From the NCBI GenBank assembly GCA_035578155.1, contig JAPWDM010000008.1, positions 6,503,847-6,567,846 of the forward strand: DNA of 64,000 nucleotides, in the 5' to 3' direction. The stretch comes from Brachynemurus nebulosus. Lineage: Eukaryota > Arthropoda > Insecta > Neuroptera > Myrmeleontidae. How positions within the stretch are numbered: position 1 is the stretch's first letter; the number at the start of each line of letters is the position of its first letter. Position numbers and translations under genes: made by a program. Under the pieces are notes generated by a model that worked only from the letters and a program-made list of their open reading frames with translations, ran no database searches and had not been told where the DNA came from. Positions 26,174 through 36,983 of the stretch are shown piece by piece.

Positions 26174-26431
26174 GGTCATACACAATCAATGAAATAAGAA
26201 ATAAGAAGTATGCCATCTAGTGACGTTGAATGGAACTTTAATGAAATAAGAAATAAGGAATATCGTAAGAAATAAGGAGTTCATAAGTAATCATGAACGT
26301 TACTTTTTCATGAATTTCGATGTACAAAAATACCTAAATACATATACCTATGAGCAGTTAAGTTAACGTATCATTCAACGTCACTAGATGCCATACTTCT
26401 TATTCCTTATTTCATTGATTGTGTAGACACC
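26174..26431. mobile_element. palindromic MITE M4, copy 1 (258 bp)
   Basis: Arms begin GGTCATACACAATCAATGAA and, reversed, GGTGTCTACACAATCAATGA, followed by AATAAG and TGCCATCTAGTGACGTTGAA. Related copy at 40257-40543; fragment near 12820-12895. Confidence 0.75.
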
Positions 26432-27502
26432 TTTAATGATAGTTAATTAATGGTACTCTCTTATCATTATTTATTGAGTAATCATCAAGAATATTTACTT
26501 AGGTCATTCATACCCATGTCCCTGCCACTTGTTTTCAAGGACGGACCTTTTCATCATTCATGTCACAGTTTGCTACGTGGCGCTGATCATACATACATAC
26601 ATAAAGGATATAAAGTCTCCGCCTCTCAACCAGTGTCTCTCAAACTTTTTTCATTGCGAAACATTTTAAACCGAAATTTGTACCAAACATTGTTTTTCAC
26701 GTTTTCCACTTATTGTTAGAAAAGACAAACGACACTGTGTAACGCGGTGTTTAGTGAAAAAGTAATGCCAACCAAATTTTCATAATTTTAATACTCTTTA
26801 TTCACAAAAAAGCTTTTTTTTTAAATTATTTTGCAAAACGAACTTTTTAACTGGTTTTAACTAAATTGTATGTAGATGTAATTGTGAACCATCGCAGATA
26901 ATCATTATCACCCTCCAATATTACATATCAAATCAAACAGACTGAATCTATATTTTTAGTGAATTTCCATTCTGGAAAAATGCTACTGTTTTTTTAAATC
27001 TAGTAACTTTGCGTATGCCGCCCTCTGCCAAAACACGCTAAAAGTTGATGTTCCATTTATAAAATGAGTGGACACCGAGCTCTCTGACTAACAAATCAGA
27101 GAGCTCTGACTCAAAAAAATTAATGCATGTTAAATAGTTATTTTACATGATAGTATATTTTCTTGCACTTACCGATGCTATTGACAATACTAATAGTACA
27201 TTTCTCGAACGTTTGTTTATATCGATTGGAACCAAGAGATAACAGTGCAGTAAGTTTAAGAGTGTGAGAAGTAAAATCAACTTAAAAGTGATTGTAATTA
27301 TTTATTTATATTAAAGGTACAATTTGAACAATTATAAAAATTAATTAACTGATATTATAATTTTCATGAGTTTGATGGCTATGGCAGGTGGTGAGGAAAT
27401 AAGTAATAGGTCAAGAAAGAATTAAAAAAAAAAAAAAAAAAAAAAAAAACATATTAACAATATATTAAATTGAAAAATGATGGTTGACAAAATAGATCTA
27501 AC
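26432..27502. repeat. mixed repeat debris
   Basis: 26510-26590 matches the insert of block R copy 2 (CATGTCCCTGCCACTTG). 26690-27060 matches 60290-60640 and, inverted, 8455-8578 (AAGTAATGCCAACCAAATTTTC, AAAGTTGATGTTCCATT). 27060-27120 has a small hairpin (GAGCTCTCTGAC / AGAGAGCTC). 27424-27449 is a run of 26 A. No gene. Confidence 0.5.
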
Positions 27503-28201
27503 TTACATTCACATTTAAAGCCGACTTAACGCTAAAGCCAACTTTAAAACTGATTTTATTTTTGGTACTGTTTTACAATCAAATTTAAAGCCCCGTTAGT
27601 GTAAAAGTCGATTTTAAACTAAAATAAGAATTATTTTGACTTTTACTGTTTAAAGTCGGCTTTAACATAGGTATCTGTCATTTCTGACTATTGTCATCAA
27701 ATTTTGTGTATAAGCATAATTTTTCTATAAAATATTCGTACCTTAAATAAATAAAATAAAAATTTTATTTCTTTGCTTATTTTCAATAATATTTTTGATT
27801 ACTTTTACGTCTTGAATTACAATCAAACATTCTTTTTGGGTTAAATTGGCTGAGCGATTTCTTTTATGATCCATTTAATTTACAATATTTATAAATTCCC
27901 TTTAAAAAGAAATAATGGAATTTTATTATGTGGCTTTCTATTCCAGTCCCAGTGGCAGTAGCGAGATGAAAGAAATGCGTATTTTTGAAATTCAAACATG
28001 TTGACATTTTCGTTTCTATAGTTATTTTTTTAAAATGTAAAACTGGCTACGATGATTCATAGTTCGTTTTATGCATGCAACACTTAAAAGTCCTTTAACA
28101 AAAGTAAGCAGATCTGATCATTGTAAAACAGAGCTAGATATAAAGTTGACTATAAATTAAAAGTAGCTTTAGTTAAACAGCCTTTAAAATGATGAATGTA
28201 A
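27503..28201. mobile_element. fold-back element, about 0.7 kb
   Basis: Ends TTACATTCACATTTAAAGCC and, reversed, TTACATTCATCATTTTAAAGG. Internal motifs AAAGTCGATTTTAAAC and AAAGTCGGCTTTAAC occur on opposite strands. Non-coding. Confidence 0.5.
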
Positions 28202-28309
28202 AACCGGCCGAAAGCTATTGTTACTACTAACAAGGAAACCTCGCGAAGTCGAAAATTCAAAAAACTTGAAACTTTGTCAGTATTTAGAGGGTGACTACCT
28301 AATAACATA

Positions 28310-28850
28310 AAAAATATCAATTGCTGCTAAAAAACGTTTTTAAGGGGTGTACCACCCCCTCAAAGTTGGAACTAAAAAATTTAAAAATCGATGAAATTTT
28401 GTTTATATACACCTTAAAGAGGTCTAGTAAGAAATATAACAATATTTTTTGCATTTACACATTTTTAAGGGGTGAAACCACCCCTTCAACTGTGCACTTA
28501 AAAATTTAAAAAATGATGATATTTTGTTTATATATACATACTATAAGGAGTTCTAGTAATAAATAACAACATCATTTTTTACATCCACCAATTTTTAAGG
28601 GGTGAACCACTCCTTCAAGTGTGTAAGTACCTAAAAATTTAAAAATCGGCGATATTCTGTTTATACATATTATACGGAATACTAATAATAAATATAACAT
28701 TATTTTTTACGTCCACACATATTTAAGGGTTGAGACCACCCCTTCAAATGTGTACTTAAAAAATTTAAAAATTGACGAAATTTTGTTTATATATAGGTAT
28801 TACATAGAGACCTAACATTAAATATATTATTAGTTTTTTTTTTTCAGAGT
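28310..28850. repeat. minisatellite, about 4 x 125 bp
   Basis: Tandem repeats each containing TTTTTAAGGGGTG(A)AACCACCCCTTCAA, then AAAAATTTAAAAATCG, ATTTTGTTTATATA and TAATAAATATAACA. Each unit carries the near-palindrome GGGGTG-CACCCC. Units are diverged. The short frame at 28321-28509 is part of it and not a gene. Confidence 0.8.
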
Positions 28851-28984
28851 TCAGATTATAAATAATAAATTGACTATTATTACAAATAAAATTATTTAAA
28901 TTAAAAAAGGTTATTTAAACGTATAGTACTTGGTATTTACTTGTATAAAGTATCAACAGATGTCACACAGAATACCATTATGTA

Positions 28985-28992
<8 letters not shown>

Positions 28993-29075
<83 letters not shown>
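28993..29075. repeat. (TA)n microsatellite
   Basis: Uninterrupted TA dinucleotides for about 83 bp. Confidence 0.95.
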
Positions 29076-29080
<5 letters not shown>

Positions 29081-30060
29081 CTTTGCTCAGTGGTATGTAT
29101 GCATAGAGAAATAATATGTTTGTTAGGTAAATTACGATGATGCCAGAGTATTTATCATAAAAAAACTTTGATGGTATAAGTGTATATGTACAGGCTATGT
29201 TTGAAGATATGCATACATGATCGTATGAAAAGTAGTAGGTATTAACATCTATATATTAATACAGATAATAATGACATAAAATAAGTTTGGTTTACAATTT
29301 TTTCTACTAGCATGCAGCACGGTAACTACCTTAAGGGAGGAGTTCACGCCAGAAACGGCTAATAAACTAATTTTTTTCGAAATTCATTTTTTGTTTTTAT
29401 TTTGTTCTTTGGTTCTTTACAAACACGGTGATATATAAAACATGGCCAAAAAAAATTTTTTTTCAAGTAGAGAAATATTTATTTGTGAGCCGCTGCACAG
29501 CCAATTTGCTACTCCTTTGCAGACAACGCTAGCCCCCCCCCCTCGCGATTTATCTGTAATATTTAATTTTGGTGTGTACATGAGTTATAGTATGCACTGA
29601 GATAATGTTCTTTTATTTGAATGCCTTTGTAGACGTTTTAATAAACAGTGAGTAAACCGCTTATTTTGTTATTATTATTGTTTTTTACCGTTTCCCGAAA
29701 GTTGTGTTTTTTCCGACAAGGAAAATCATATTTCAAGTTCTAGAAAAGATAGACTTATTTTTTTTTTAAATTTTGTTCATAAAAATATTGCGCATAAAGT
29801 GGAGTATGCTTTTTCCATTTGAACAATTGCAACTATTTTTAAACATTTTTTTTTTAATAAAAATTGGGTTTTATAATTTTTAGAACTTAATTTTAACTTC
29901 CCCACTTTTTTTCCTTTTAAAAAAATAAGTTATAACCAAAAAAAAATTGTCACATGTATTTCAAATTTTGCCGCCCTTGGCCAGTGCCCAGCGTGCCCCT
30001 AGTGTCAATCCAGCACTGATAATATAATTGAATGTTTTAGAACATATTTTTATGGTTTTT
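29076..30060. other. no gene; possible element end near gene E
   Basis: AT-rich with several T runs. 29960-30019, read on the minus strand, starts CAGTGCTGGATTGACACTAG and continues to GGCGGCAAAATTTG, like the end of a hAT-type or related DNA element. The partner end was not found. This sequence replaces the usual 3' flank behind gene E. Confidence 0.4.
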
Positions 30061-30080
30061 TCCATGTCTTTTTAAACGAT

Positions 30081-31316
30081 TTATATCACTAAATGTTTTT
30101 CACCACTGTGAATTTTTTCATGTCTTTTTAAACTACCTATATTATTAAATTTTTTAGTACAGACATGACATTCGTATGGTTTTTCACCAGTATGAATTCT
30201 TTCATGCGTTTTTAAATAACTTGAATTAGTAAATGTTTTAGTACATATGTCACATTTGTATGGTTTTTCACCACTATGCTTCCTTTGATGTAATTTTAAA
30301 TTACTTAAAGTAATACACGTTTTCGAACATATGTTACATTCGTATGGTTTTTCACCACTGTGAATTCTTCCATGTGTTTTTAAATGACCTAAATGAGTAA
30401 ATTTTTTAAAACATATACTACAAATATATGGTTTTTCACCACTGTGAATTCTACCATGTGTTTTTAAGTCACTTGAAGTAGTAAATGTTTTCGAACATAT
30501 GTTACATTTGTATGGTTTTTCACCACTGTGGATTCTTTTATGTCCCCTTAAATGACTTGACTGTTTAAATTTCTTAGAACACACATTGCATTCATATGGC
30601 TTTTCACCACTGTGTATCCTTTCATGTGTTTTTAAATGATTTGAAGTAGTAAATGTTTTAGAACACATACTACATTCATATGGTTTTTCACCACTATGAA
30701 TTCTTTCATGTGATTTTAAATTACATAACTGATTAAATGTTTTAGAACATACATTACATTCATACGCTGTGACATCACTATGACATATTTCATGTCTTCT
30801 TAACTGACTTAAATCACTAAACGTTTTAGTACATACGTTACATTCATACGGTTTTTCACCACTGTGAACTGTGCATTTATGTGCATTTAAACTGCCTGTA
30901 TTACTAAATGTTTTAGTACACATATTACATTCATATGGTTTTTCACCACTGTGAATGACTTCATGTGTATTTAAATGACCTAACTGAATAAATGTTTTAG
31001 AACATATTTTACATTTGTATGGTTTTTCACCACTGTGAGTTCTTTCATGTATTTTTAATCCACCTAAAGTAGTAAATGTTTTAGAGCATATGTTACATTT
31101 AAATGGTTTTTCACCGCTGTGAATTCTTTCATGTATTTTTAACTGACTTGGATAAGTAAATGTTTTATTACATGTATCACACTGAAATAGTTTTTTGCCA
31201 ACATGTCCAATTTCATGTTCTGTTAAATCTGTTGAATGATTTTCATCTATTTCATCTTCTTCAGCTTTGGTTTCCGTATGTAAACTGTTTAATTTCAATA
31301 AAGATTTAGGCGACTC
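30081..31316 (-). CDS. ZNF-E exon 2: 13-finger C2H2 array, last finger lost
   Basis: From acceptor TTTTAG (ESPKSLLKLNSLHTETK) to stop: 412 codons including the stop. Joined in phase 0 to 32967-33383; protein about 550 residues. The leader has ETKAEEDEIDE, where the SUMO-consensus isoleucine of the paralogues is lost. Thirteen fingers follow. Finger 4 has the variant HKCTVH spacing (four residues between the histidines), and the linker before finger 6 is SDVTAY instead of SGEKPY. Both could alter array geometry. After GEK the frame runs into HLVI and stops. Downstream bases still spell a finger helix (FSDINRLKRH), so a deletion of about 28 bases removed its cysteine half. Otherwise undamaged. 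Confidence 0.88.
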   Translation of the reverse strand, partial: ESPKSLLKLNSLHTETKAEEDEIDENHSTDLTEHEIGHVGKKLFQCDTCNKTFTYPSQLKIHERIHSGEKPFKCNICSKTFTTLGGLKIHERTHSGEKPYKCKICSKTFIQLGHLNTHEVIHSGEKPYECNMCTKTFSNTGSLNAHKCTVHSGEKPYECNVCTKTFSDLSQLRRHEICHSDVTAYECNVCSKTFNQLCNLKSHERIHSGEKPYECSMCSKTFTTSNHLKTHERIHSGEKPYECNVCSKKFKQSSHLRGHKRIHSGEKPYKCNICSKTFTTSSDLKTHGRIHSGEKPYICSICFKKFTHLGHLKTHGRIHSGEKPYECNICSKTCITLSNLKLHQRKHSGEKPYKCDICTKTFTNSSYLKTHERIHTGEKPYECHVCTKKFNNIGSLKRHEKIHSGEKHLVI

Positions 31317-32966
31317 CTAAAATGTTACAAAATATTTCGATTAAAACATTCACTAAGGAGGAAATGAAAAAATGATCGATTTTTACCTGGAAGTAAAACA
31401 TTGGTTGATTTCGTAGTTTTTCATCTGAATCTAAAAATTACAATTAAAAAAGTGTAACTGCAAGAGAACACTCTAAAAATTGAAGATAATCTTCGAAAAA
31501 AGGGGGCCGGTACACATTTTTCTGCGAAAGGACCAAAATGTAAAAATTTTAGGCTCGATTCGCTAGCTAGGTAGTAAACTGGAAGGTATTAACTTGGAAT
31601 TCTACACGGTAAAAAAAAAGCAACTAAAATTTGGGTGTTTTAAGCAGATGATGTTTTTGCATAACATAAAAAAAAAAAATTGTTTATTATAAAACAAAAT
31701 TTTTATGTTTTTTCCAAAATGCCCCAAACCACAGACCAAACAACATATTATATATTATATCCTATAGACTCACTCTAGATATAAATTTATAAATGAAGCA
31801 CTCAGATACGACCACAATGCAAGGACCAGTAATTTATATATTACGTACGAAAGATATAACGTACACGTTAAAAATAGACAAATATTATAAATAGCATGTA
31901 AATTGCCAATATTATATTTCTCTTGCTAAGATACCCTAGACTTTAAAATTAAAATTGAAGCATAGTCAGCCATGTTTGTATTAAAAAGTTTGAAAAAACA
32001 ATTAAATGTAAAAATTTTCACTATTTTCACTTATTTAATTGTGTTTTTCGTTATATTTTTTTAAAGAAAATATTGCGGCAACTAGTTCTGCTCACAAATG
32101 TAAAAGCCCTATTAGAAAAAAAAAACATAAGGAATAACATTTCACCGATAAGATTTTTTTTTTGACATATTAGCCGTCTCTTTGAAAAAATATTTGCGTA
32201 TATGTATATTATAATTATATTAAATAATAATTTAATATTACATATCAAGTATGCAAAGGATGTAAAGCATGATAAAGTTCACTTAAGATAAACTGACCAC
32301 TTTTCTTATGTGAATTAAATAGTAAATGTAGTAAACTTATTTAAAATGAATTTCTACATACGTATATAAACATTTAATTTTGTTGCCGCCACTGTCTAGT
32401 AATTGTATAACTTTTGCTTTAATAAAACAATATTGTTACAGGTTCTTTCATAATACATAATATATTATATTCTTTCGTCATTGGATACGACCTAATAGTA
32501 TTCTGTAATCAATGCAATAACTGATTGTATCCGTACTAACGTTTTCAAATAATTATTGTCAAAATATAATAACAACATTTTTTTGAGGAGAAACTGCAAA
32601 ATTTTGAAAAAAAAGAGTGGTAGTCGTTTTATTTTCAAAATACGTACGTATACAAATTATGTCCTATAATAAATATAGTCCTGTTTGCTGAAAAATGGAC
32701 AATACATTATATTTTTTAAATCTCACCCGTCTCACTCTGTTACCCGCCTCGAGGAAACTGCCTATAAACTGGCTGTACGCTTTGCCCAGTAAGATAATAT
32801 AAGTGTTCATTGATCTGTGCCCCAAACCTACACACATACGGGCACATAGGTACCACATACCCCACATACTATCAAAAAGAAAAACTATTAACAACCACTG
32901 TTTTACTCTCAACTCACAGACTGTGAGTAAAAATCGACTATTCTTTCACTATTAACTTGTAATTAC
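31317..32966 (-). repeat. gene E intron with inserted repeat family
   Basis: 1650-bp intron. About 31725-32830 contains sequence related to 35905-36330 and, inverted, to 63440-63845 (GTAATCAATGCAATAACTGATTGTATCCG, AAATCTCACCCGTCTCACTCTGTTAC, GAAACTGCCTATAAACTGG). No open frame with recognisable content. Donor GTAATTAC and acceptor TTTTAG are intact. Confidence 0.6.
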
Positions 32967-33383
32967 CAATTTTATATTTTGCCGTTGTAAGTCTGTAAAG
33001 TTTTTTTGATCCGTCAAGCTATTATTTTCTTGTGACAATTCAGCTGATTCAAAAATATTAGTTTCTGCTGGTGACACTAAACTGGTCTCTTCTTCCGCTT
33101 TAATTTCAAAAGTATGAAAACTTTCATGCACTGGTTCATTCACTTCAACTTTCTCCACTTTAATTTCAACTGCTGGAAAATTTTGATGGACCTGTTCATT
33201 CACTTCATTTTTCTCCACTTTAATTTCAAATGTATGAACAATTTCATCGACCGGTTCATTCATTTCATGTTTCTCCACTTTAATTTCGACTGTTTGCAAA
33301 TTTTCATGGACTTGTTCATTCACTTCATTTTTTTCCATTTTAATTTCAAATGTAACACAATTTTCATGAATCGATTTCTCCAT
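32967..33383 (-). CDS. ZNF-E exon 1: acidic/lysine repeat region
   Basis: About 139 residues from MEKSIHENCVTFEIK to QNIKL. Five repeats, all keeping the I-K-x-E core (IKMEKNEVNE, IKVEKHEMNE, IKVEKNEVNE, IKVEKVEVNE, IKAEEE), together with F one of the two most complete arrays in the cluster. The tail differs slightly (SLVSPAETNIFESAELS). The ATG context CAAAATGGAG is the family one. Confidence 0.88.
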
Positions 33384-34569
33384 TTTGAATTTCTGTTTTA
33401 TTGACTATGGAGTGTAGATACCAGGAGCACCATCTCTGCATCAAAAAGTGTCCACAGAAAGACGTAAATAGTGGCGGCGCTACTGTAGCAAAAGGGTAAA
33501 TTTGAGAAGTACATAAACAAGGAAAAAAAACATCCGCGTTGTTACGGCGCACTTTTAAAAAATAAAACACTGATATTTTTATTCCATAATTTTTAAATGT
33601 GGCTGTACTTCAGAAATTAAGCATTTATACCGTGAAAACCATGAAAAAATATTTAACGTACATTAATTTTTTTGAATCAGAGCCCTCTGGTTTGTAACGG
33701 TGAAAGCTCGTTAGCTAACGTTAGGCTAACAACATTTTCGTTACTAACGCCATCATTGATTGTGTAAAAGGCATTACCTAGGTTGGTGGCAGTAGTAGCG
33801 TAAACGGAATAAATTGGCACGAATTCAAATTACATATCTATCTATTTATTTATTATTTTTATTCTATATAATGGAAAGTAAACTTTCAGAAAAAATCAAA
33901 ACAGTTCAATAAATTATTACTTATTAACACACTAGAAAACCTCAACAATCACAGCTGAATTCTAAGTAACATAAAATTGCCGCTCATTTAATCAACAAGT
34001 ACCATCAGCGCCATCTGATATATTAGTTACAGCTGCGTCATTAAACGGTATATGTATTTTTTTTGTATAACGGATATAATACCTATGGAGAGTGGCAGGG
34101 TCATGTGATGCACTGATACACAACAAAAATGTATGTAAAATAAAATTTTATTAAAAATATCGTCACATTTGGAATTTTACGGTGAATTTGACCAAAATCT
34201 TTATGAAAAAAATTATATGTGATGTAGCAAAAAGGCCTGCAGTATGAGATAAAAATTATATAAAGGTAAGAATATTGTTACATGTTTTTGGAGAGAAATT
34301 TGTTAAAAAATAAGTAATAAATTGGATTGGATTACAGGTAAAAAAAAGGTAATTTAGGTTTTGGTAAATAAATGTTTTTAAAAATATAATTATTTAAAAA
34401 CAAGACTGGATAAATCCTTTATTTAAAATATGTAAATGGCGGGAGAAAATGATAAAATCATTCATAAAGTATTCTGTTTTTAAAATATTTATTAGATTCG
34501 CATGTTTTTTATCTATGTGGTTTTTCATGTCTTGTTACAGTACAGAGATCGCATTCGCATGGTTTTTCA
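33384..34569. other. 5' flank of gene E / 3' flank of gene F
   Basis: 33405-33500 matches the gene A upstream flank. About 33570-33760 is a half-copy of MITE M5 inverted relative to 24535. 33990-34110 relates to the insert of block R copy 2. 34110-34500 shows nothing recognisable. The usual 3' flank with poly(A) context is absent behind gene F. Confidence 0.5.
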
Positions 34570-35697
34570 CTAACTATGAATTCTTTCATGTTTTTTTAAA
34601 TTACATAAAATATTAAATGTTTTAGTACACACGTTACATGCATACGGTTTTTCACCACTATGAATTATTTTATGTCTATTTAAACTACCCATATTACTGA
34701 ATCTTTTAGTACACACATCGCATTCGTATGGTTTTTCACCACTGTGGATTTTTTCATGTTGTTTTAAATTACCTAAAGTAGTAAACGTTTTAGTACATAT
34801 GTTACATTCATACGGTTTTTCACCATTGTGAATTCTATCATGTATTTTTAATTCACCTGAAGTAGTAAATGTTTTAGTACACACGTTACATTCATACGGT
34901 TTTTCACCACTGTGAATTTTTTCATGTTGTTTTAAACGACTTAAACTCGCAAATGCTTTAGAACACACATTACATTCGTATGGTTTTTCACCATTGTGAA
35001 TTCTTTGATGCATCTTTAAATATCTTGACTGACTAAATGTTTTCGAACATATGTTACATTCATATGGTTTTTCACCACTATGAATTATTTTATGTCTAAT
35101 AAGACCACTTGCATCAGTAAATCTTTGAGAACAGATATTGCATTCATACGGTTTTTCACCACTGTGAATCCTTTTATGTGCTTTTAAATTACTTAACTGA
35201 ATACATGTTTTAGAACATATGTCACACTTATATGGTTTTTCACCACTGTGAATTTTTTCATGTAACTTTAAATTACTTAACTGTCTAAATATTTTAGTAC
35301 ATATGTTACATTTGTACGGTTTTTCACCACTATGAAGTATTTTATGTCTATTTAAACAAGCTGAAGTAGTAAATGTTTTAGTACATATGTTACATTCGTA
35401 TGGTTTTTCACCTCGGTGAAATCTCTCGTGTATTTTTAAATAATGTGAAGTAATAAATGTTTTAGTACATATGTTACACTGAAATGGTTTTTTATCACTG
35501 TGAATCAATTCATGTCTTTTTAATTCACTTGGATAAGTAAATGTTTTATTACATGTAGCACACTGAAACAGTTTTTTGCCAACACTTGAAATTTTATGTT
35601 GTGTTAAATCTGTTGAATGATCTTCATCTATTTCATCTTGTTCAATTTTCATTTCTGTATGTAAACTGTTTAAATCTGCTGAAGATTCACTCCCCTC
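34570..35697 (-). CDS. ZNF-F exon 2: 12-finger C2H2 array, last finger broken
   Basis: 376 codons including the stop; joined in phase 0 to 39311-39748; protein about 521 residues. Leader EGSESSADLNSLHTEMKIEQDEIDEDHS keeps M-K-I-E. Twelve intact fingers follow; finger 6 has SQRF in place of SKTF, finger 5 SKTC. At the thirteenth linker the normal AGTGGTGAA reads AGTTAGTGAA, giving an immediate TAG plus a shift. Downstream bases still encode KPCECDLCTVTRHEKPH, a collapsed finger. The helices are the most varied of the cluster (ASGLIRH, LSRLKQH, NMGSLNRH), suggesting an older gene. Confidence 0.88.
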   Translation of the reverse strand, partial: EGSESSADLNSLHTEMKIEQDEIDEDHSTDLTQHKISSVGKKLFQCATCNKTFTYPSELKRHELIHSDKKPFQCNICTKTFITSHYLKIHERFHRGEKPYECNICTKTFTTSACLNRHKILHSGEKPYKCNICTKIFRQLSNLKLHEKIHSGEKPYKCDICSKTCIQLSNLKAHKRIHSGEKPYECNICSQRFTDASGLIRHKIIHSGEKPYECNICSKTFSQSRYLKMHQRIHNGEKPYECNVCSKAFASLSRLKQHEKIHSGEKPYECNVCTKTFTTSGELKIHDRIHNGEKPYECNICTKTFTTLGNLKQHEKIHSGEKPYECDVCTKRFSNMGSLNRHKIIHSGEKPYACNVCTKTFNILCNLKKHERIHS

Positions 35698-35904
35698 CTA
35701 AAATGTTATAAAGAGTTTCGATTAAAACATTCACATAAGGTGTGAGTGAAAAAACTGATCGATTTATGTCCAGTGTAAAGTCAGTAAAATAGTGATTAAT
35801 TTTTTAGAATTTTTTATATGAATCCAAAAATTATAATTTTAAAAACGTGTAACCACAAGAGAACATTCTAAAAATTGAAGATAATCGTCGAAAAAATGGG
35901 TGAG

Positions 35905-36330
35905 TACCACAAACCAATGAACATATTAATTATTATATTATATAGACTAATTATATAAATGTATAAGTGAGGCAGCCAGACCAGATACGACCAAGTTTCG
36001 ACCTAATAGTAATATAGTAATCAATGCAGTAATCGATTGTATCCGTAGTAACGTTTTCAAATAATCATCGTCAAAATATAATACTGATAATAAAATTTTA
36101 TTTTTTTGAGAAGAAAATGCATAATTTTGAAAGAAAGAAAGTGGTATTCGCTTTATTCCCAAAATATGTACGTATACAAATTATGTTCTGCAATAATAAT
36201 AGTCGCATTTACTCAAAAATTGACATTATATTATATTCCTTAAATCTCACCCGTCTCACCCTGTTACGTGCTTCAAGAAAACTGCCTACAAACTGGCTTT
36301 ACGTTCAACTAGATAAAAAGGTTAATTTAA
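35905..36330. repeat. repeat shared with gene E intron and 63.4-63.8 kb
   Basis: Contains ACCTAATAGTAATATAGTAATC, TGATTGTATCCGTAGTAACG, TTATGTTCTGCAATAATAATAG and TCTCACCCGTCTCACCCTGTTAC; inverted at 63440-63845 and parallel within 31725-32830. Unclassified. 36331-36980 shows nothing coding. A pair of GCATCAGACGCATCAC-type ends near 36775 and 38600 may mark an outer element. Confidence 0.55.
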
Positions 36331-36983
36331 AAATGGAAAGCAGACTTTATATTTTAAGTATGTAAATATTCGTCAATACACCTTCATCGCAATTTTTTAA
36401 TAACTAGATTCTACGCTACTGAAGTTATAAATGTATTTGAAAACTGGGACCACTGAACTAGCGAAACTGGTCAACTTGTTTAGTATACAGAACCTGCGTT
36501 ATCTTTGAATTACGGCACTAGCGTTCATGGTGGCTATATTTAATATATTTTACGTGAGAGAGTTTAATGTAAGTAGACTATTTTGAATTTAAAAGTTTGT
36601 CATATTATTATGAAAAATATCAAATAGCAAATAAAATTACTATAAAAAACGGTTTTTGAAATGTCCAAGTGAGTGATTTATGTGATTCTTATATAAAAAA
36701 GGAAAAATATTGTGTCAAAATAAATGGTCATATATTATATGACTTTCAAGAAGTACAATATAGCGGTGTAGGCATAGGCTAACTTCAAAAATGCATCAGA
36801 CGCATCACAACGAAAAATTAAAAGTTCATTTTTGCATTTGATGCGTCAAGACAATGCATCAAGAAATTTGGTGATGCATGTCATGCGTATAATATAATAT
36901 CACAGCCACTTACAATTTTAAATGTAGGTGGCTGTCGTAGCTATGGTAATGTGAAGTGAATAAAGGATTATAGATAACAATAA

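Noticed and set aside
28993..29075. CRISPR-like regularity in tandem repeats
   Set aside because: Repeats are a dinucleotide tract and a minisatellite in a eukaryotic genome; no spacer-repeat pattern.
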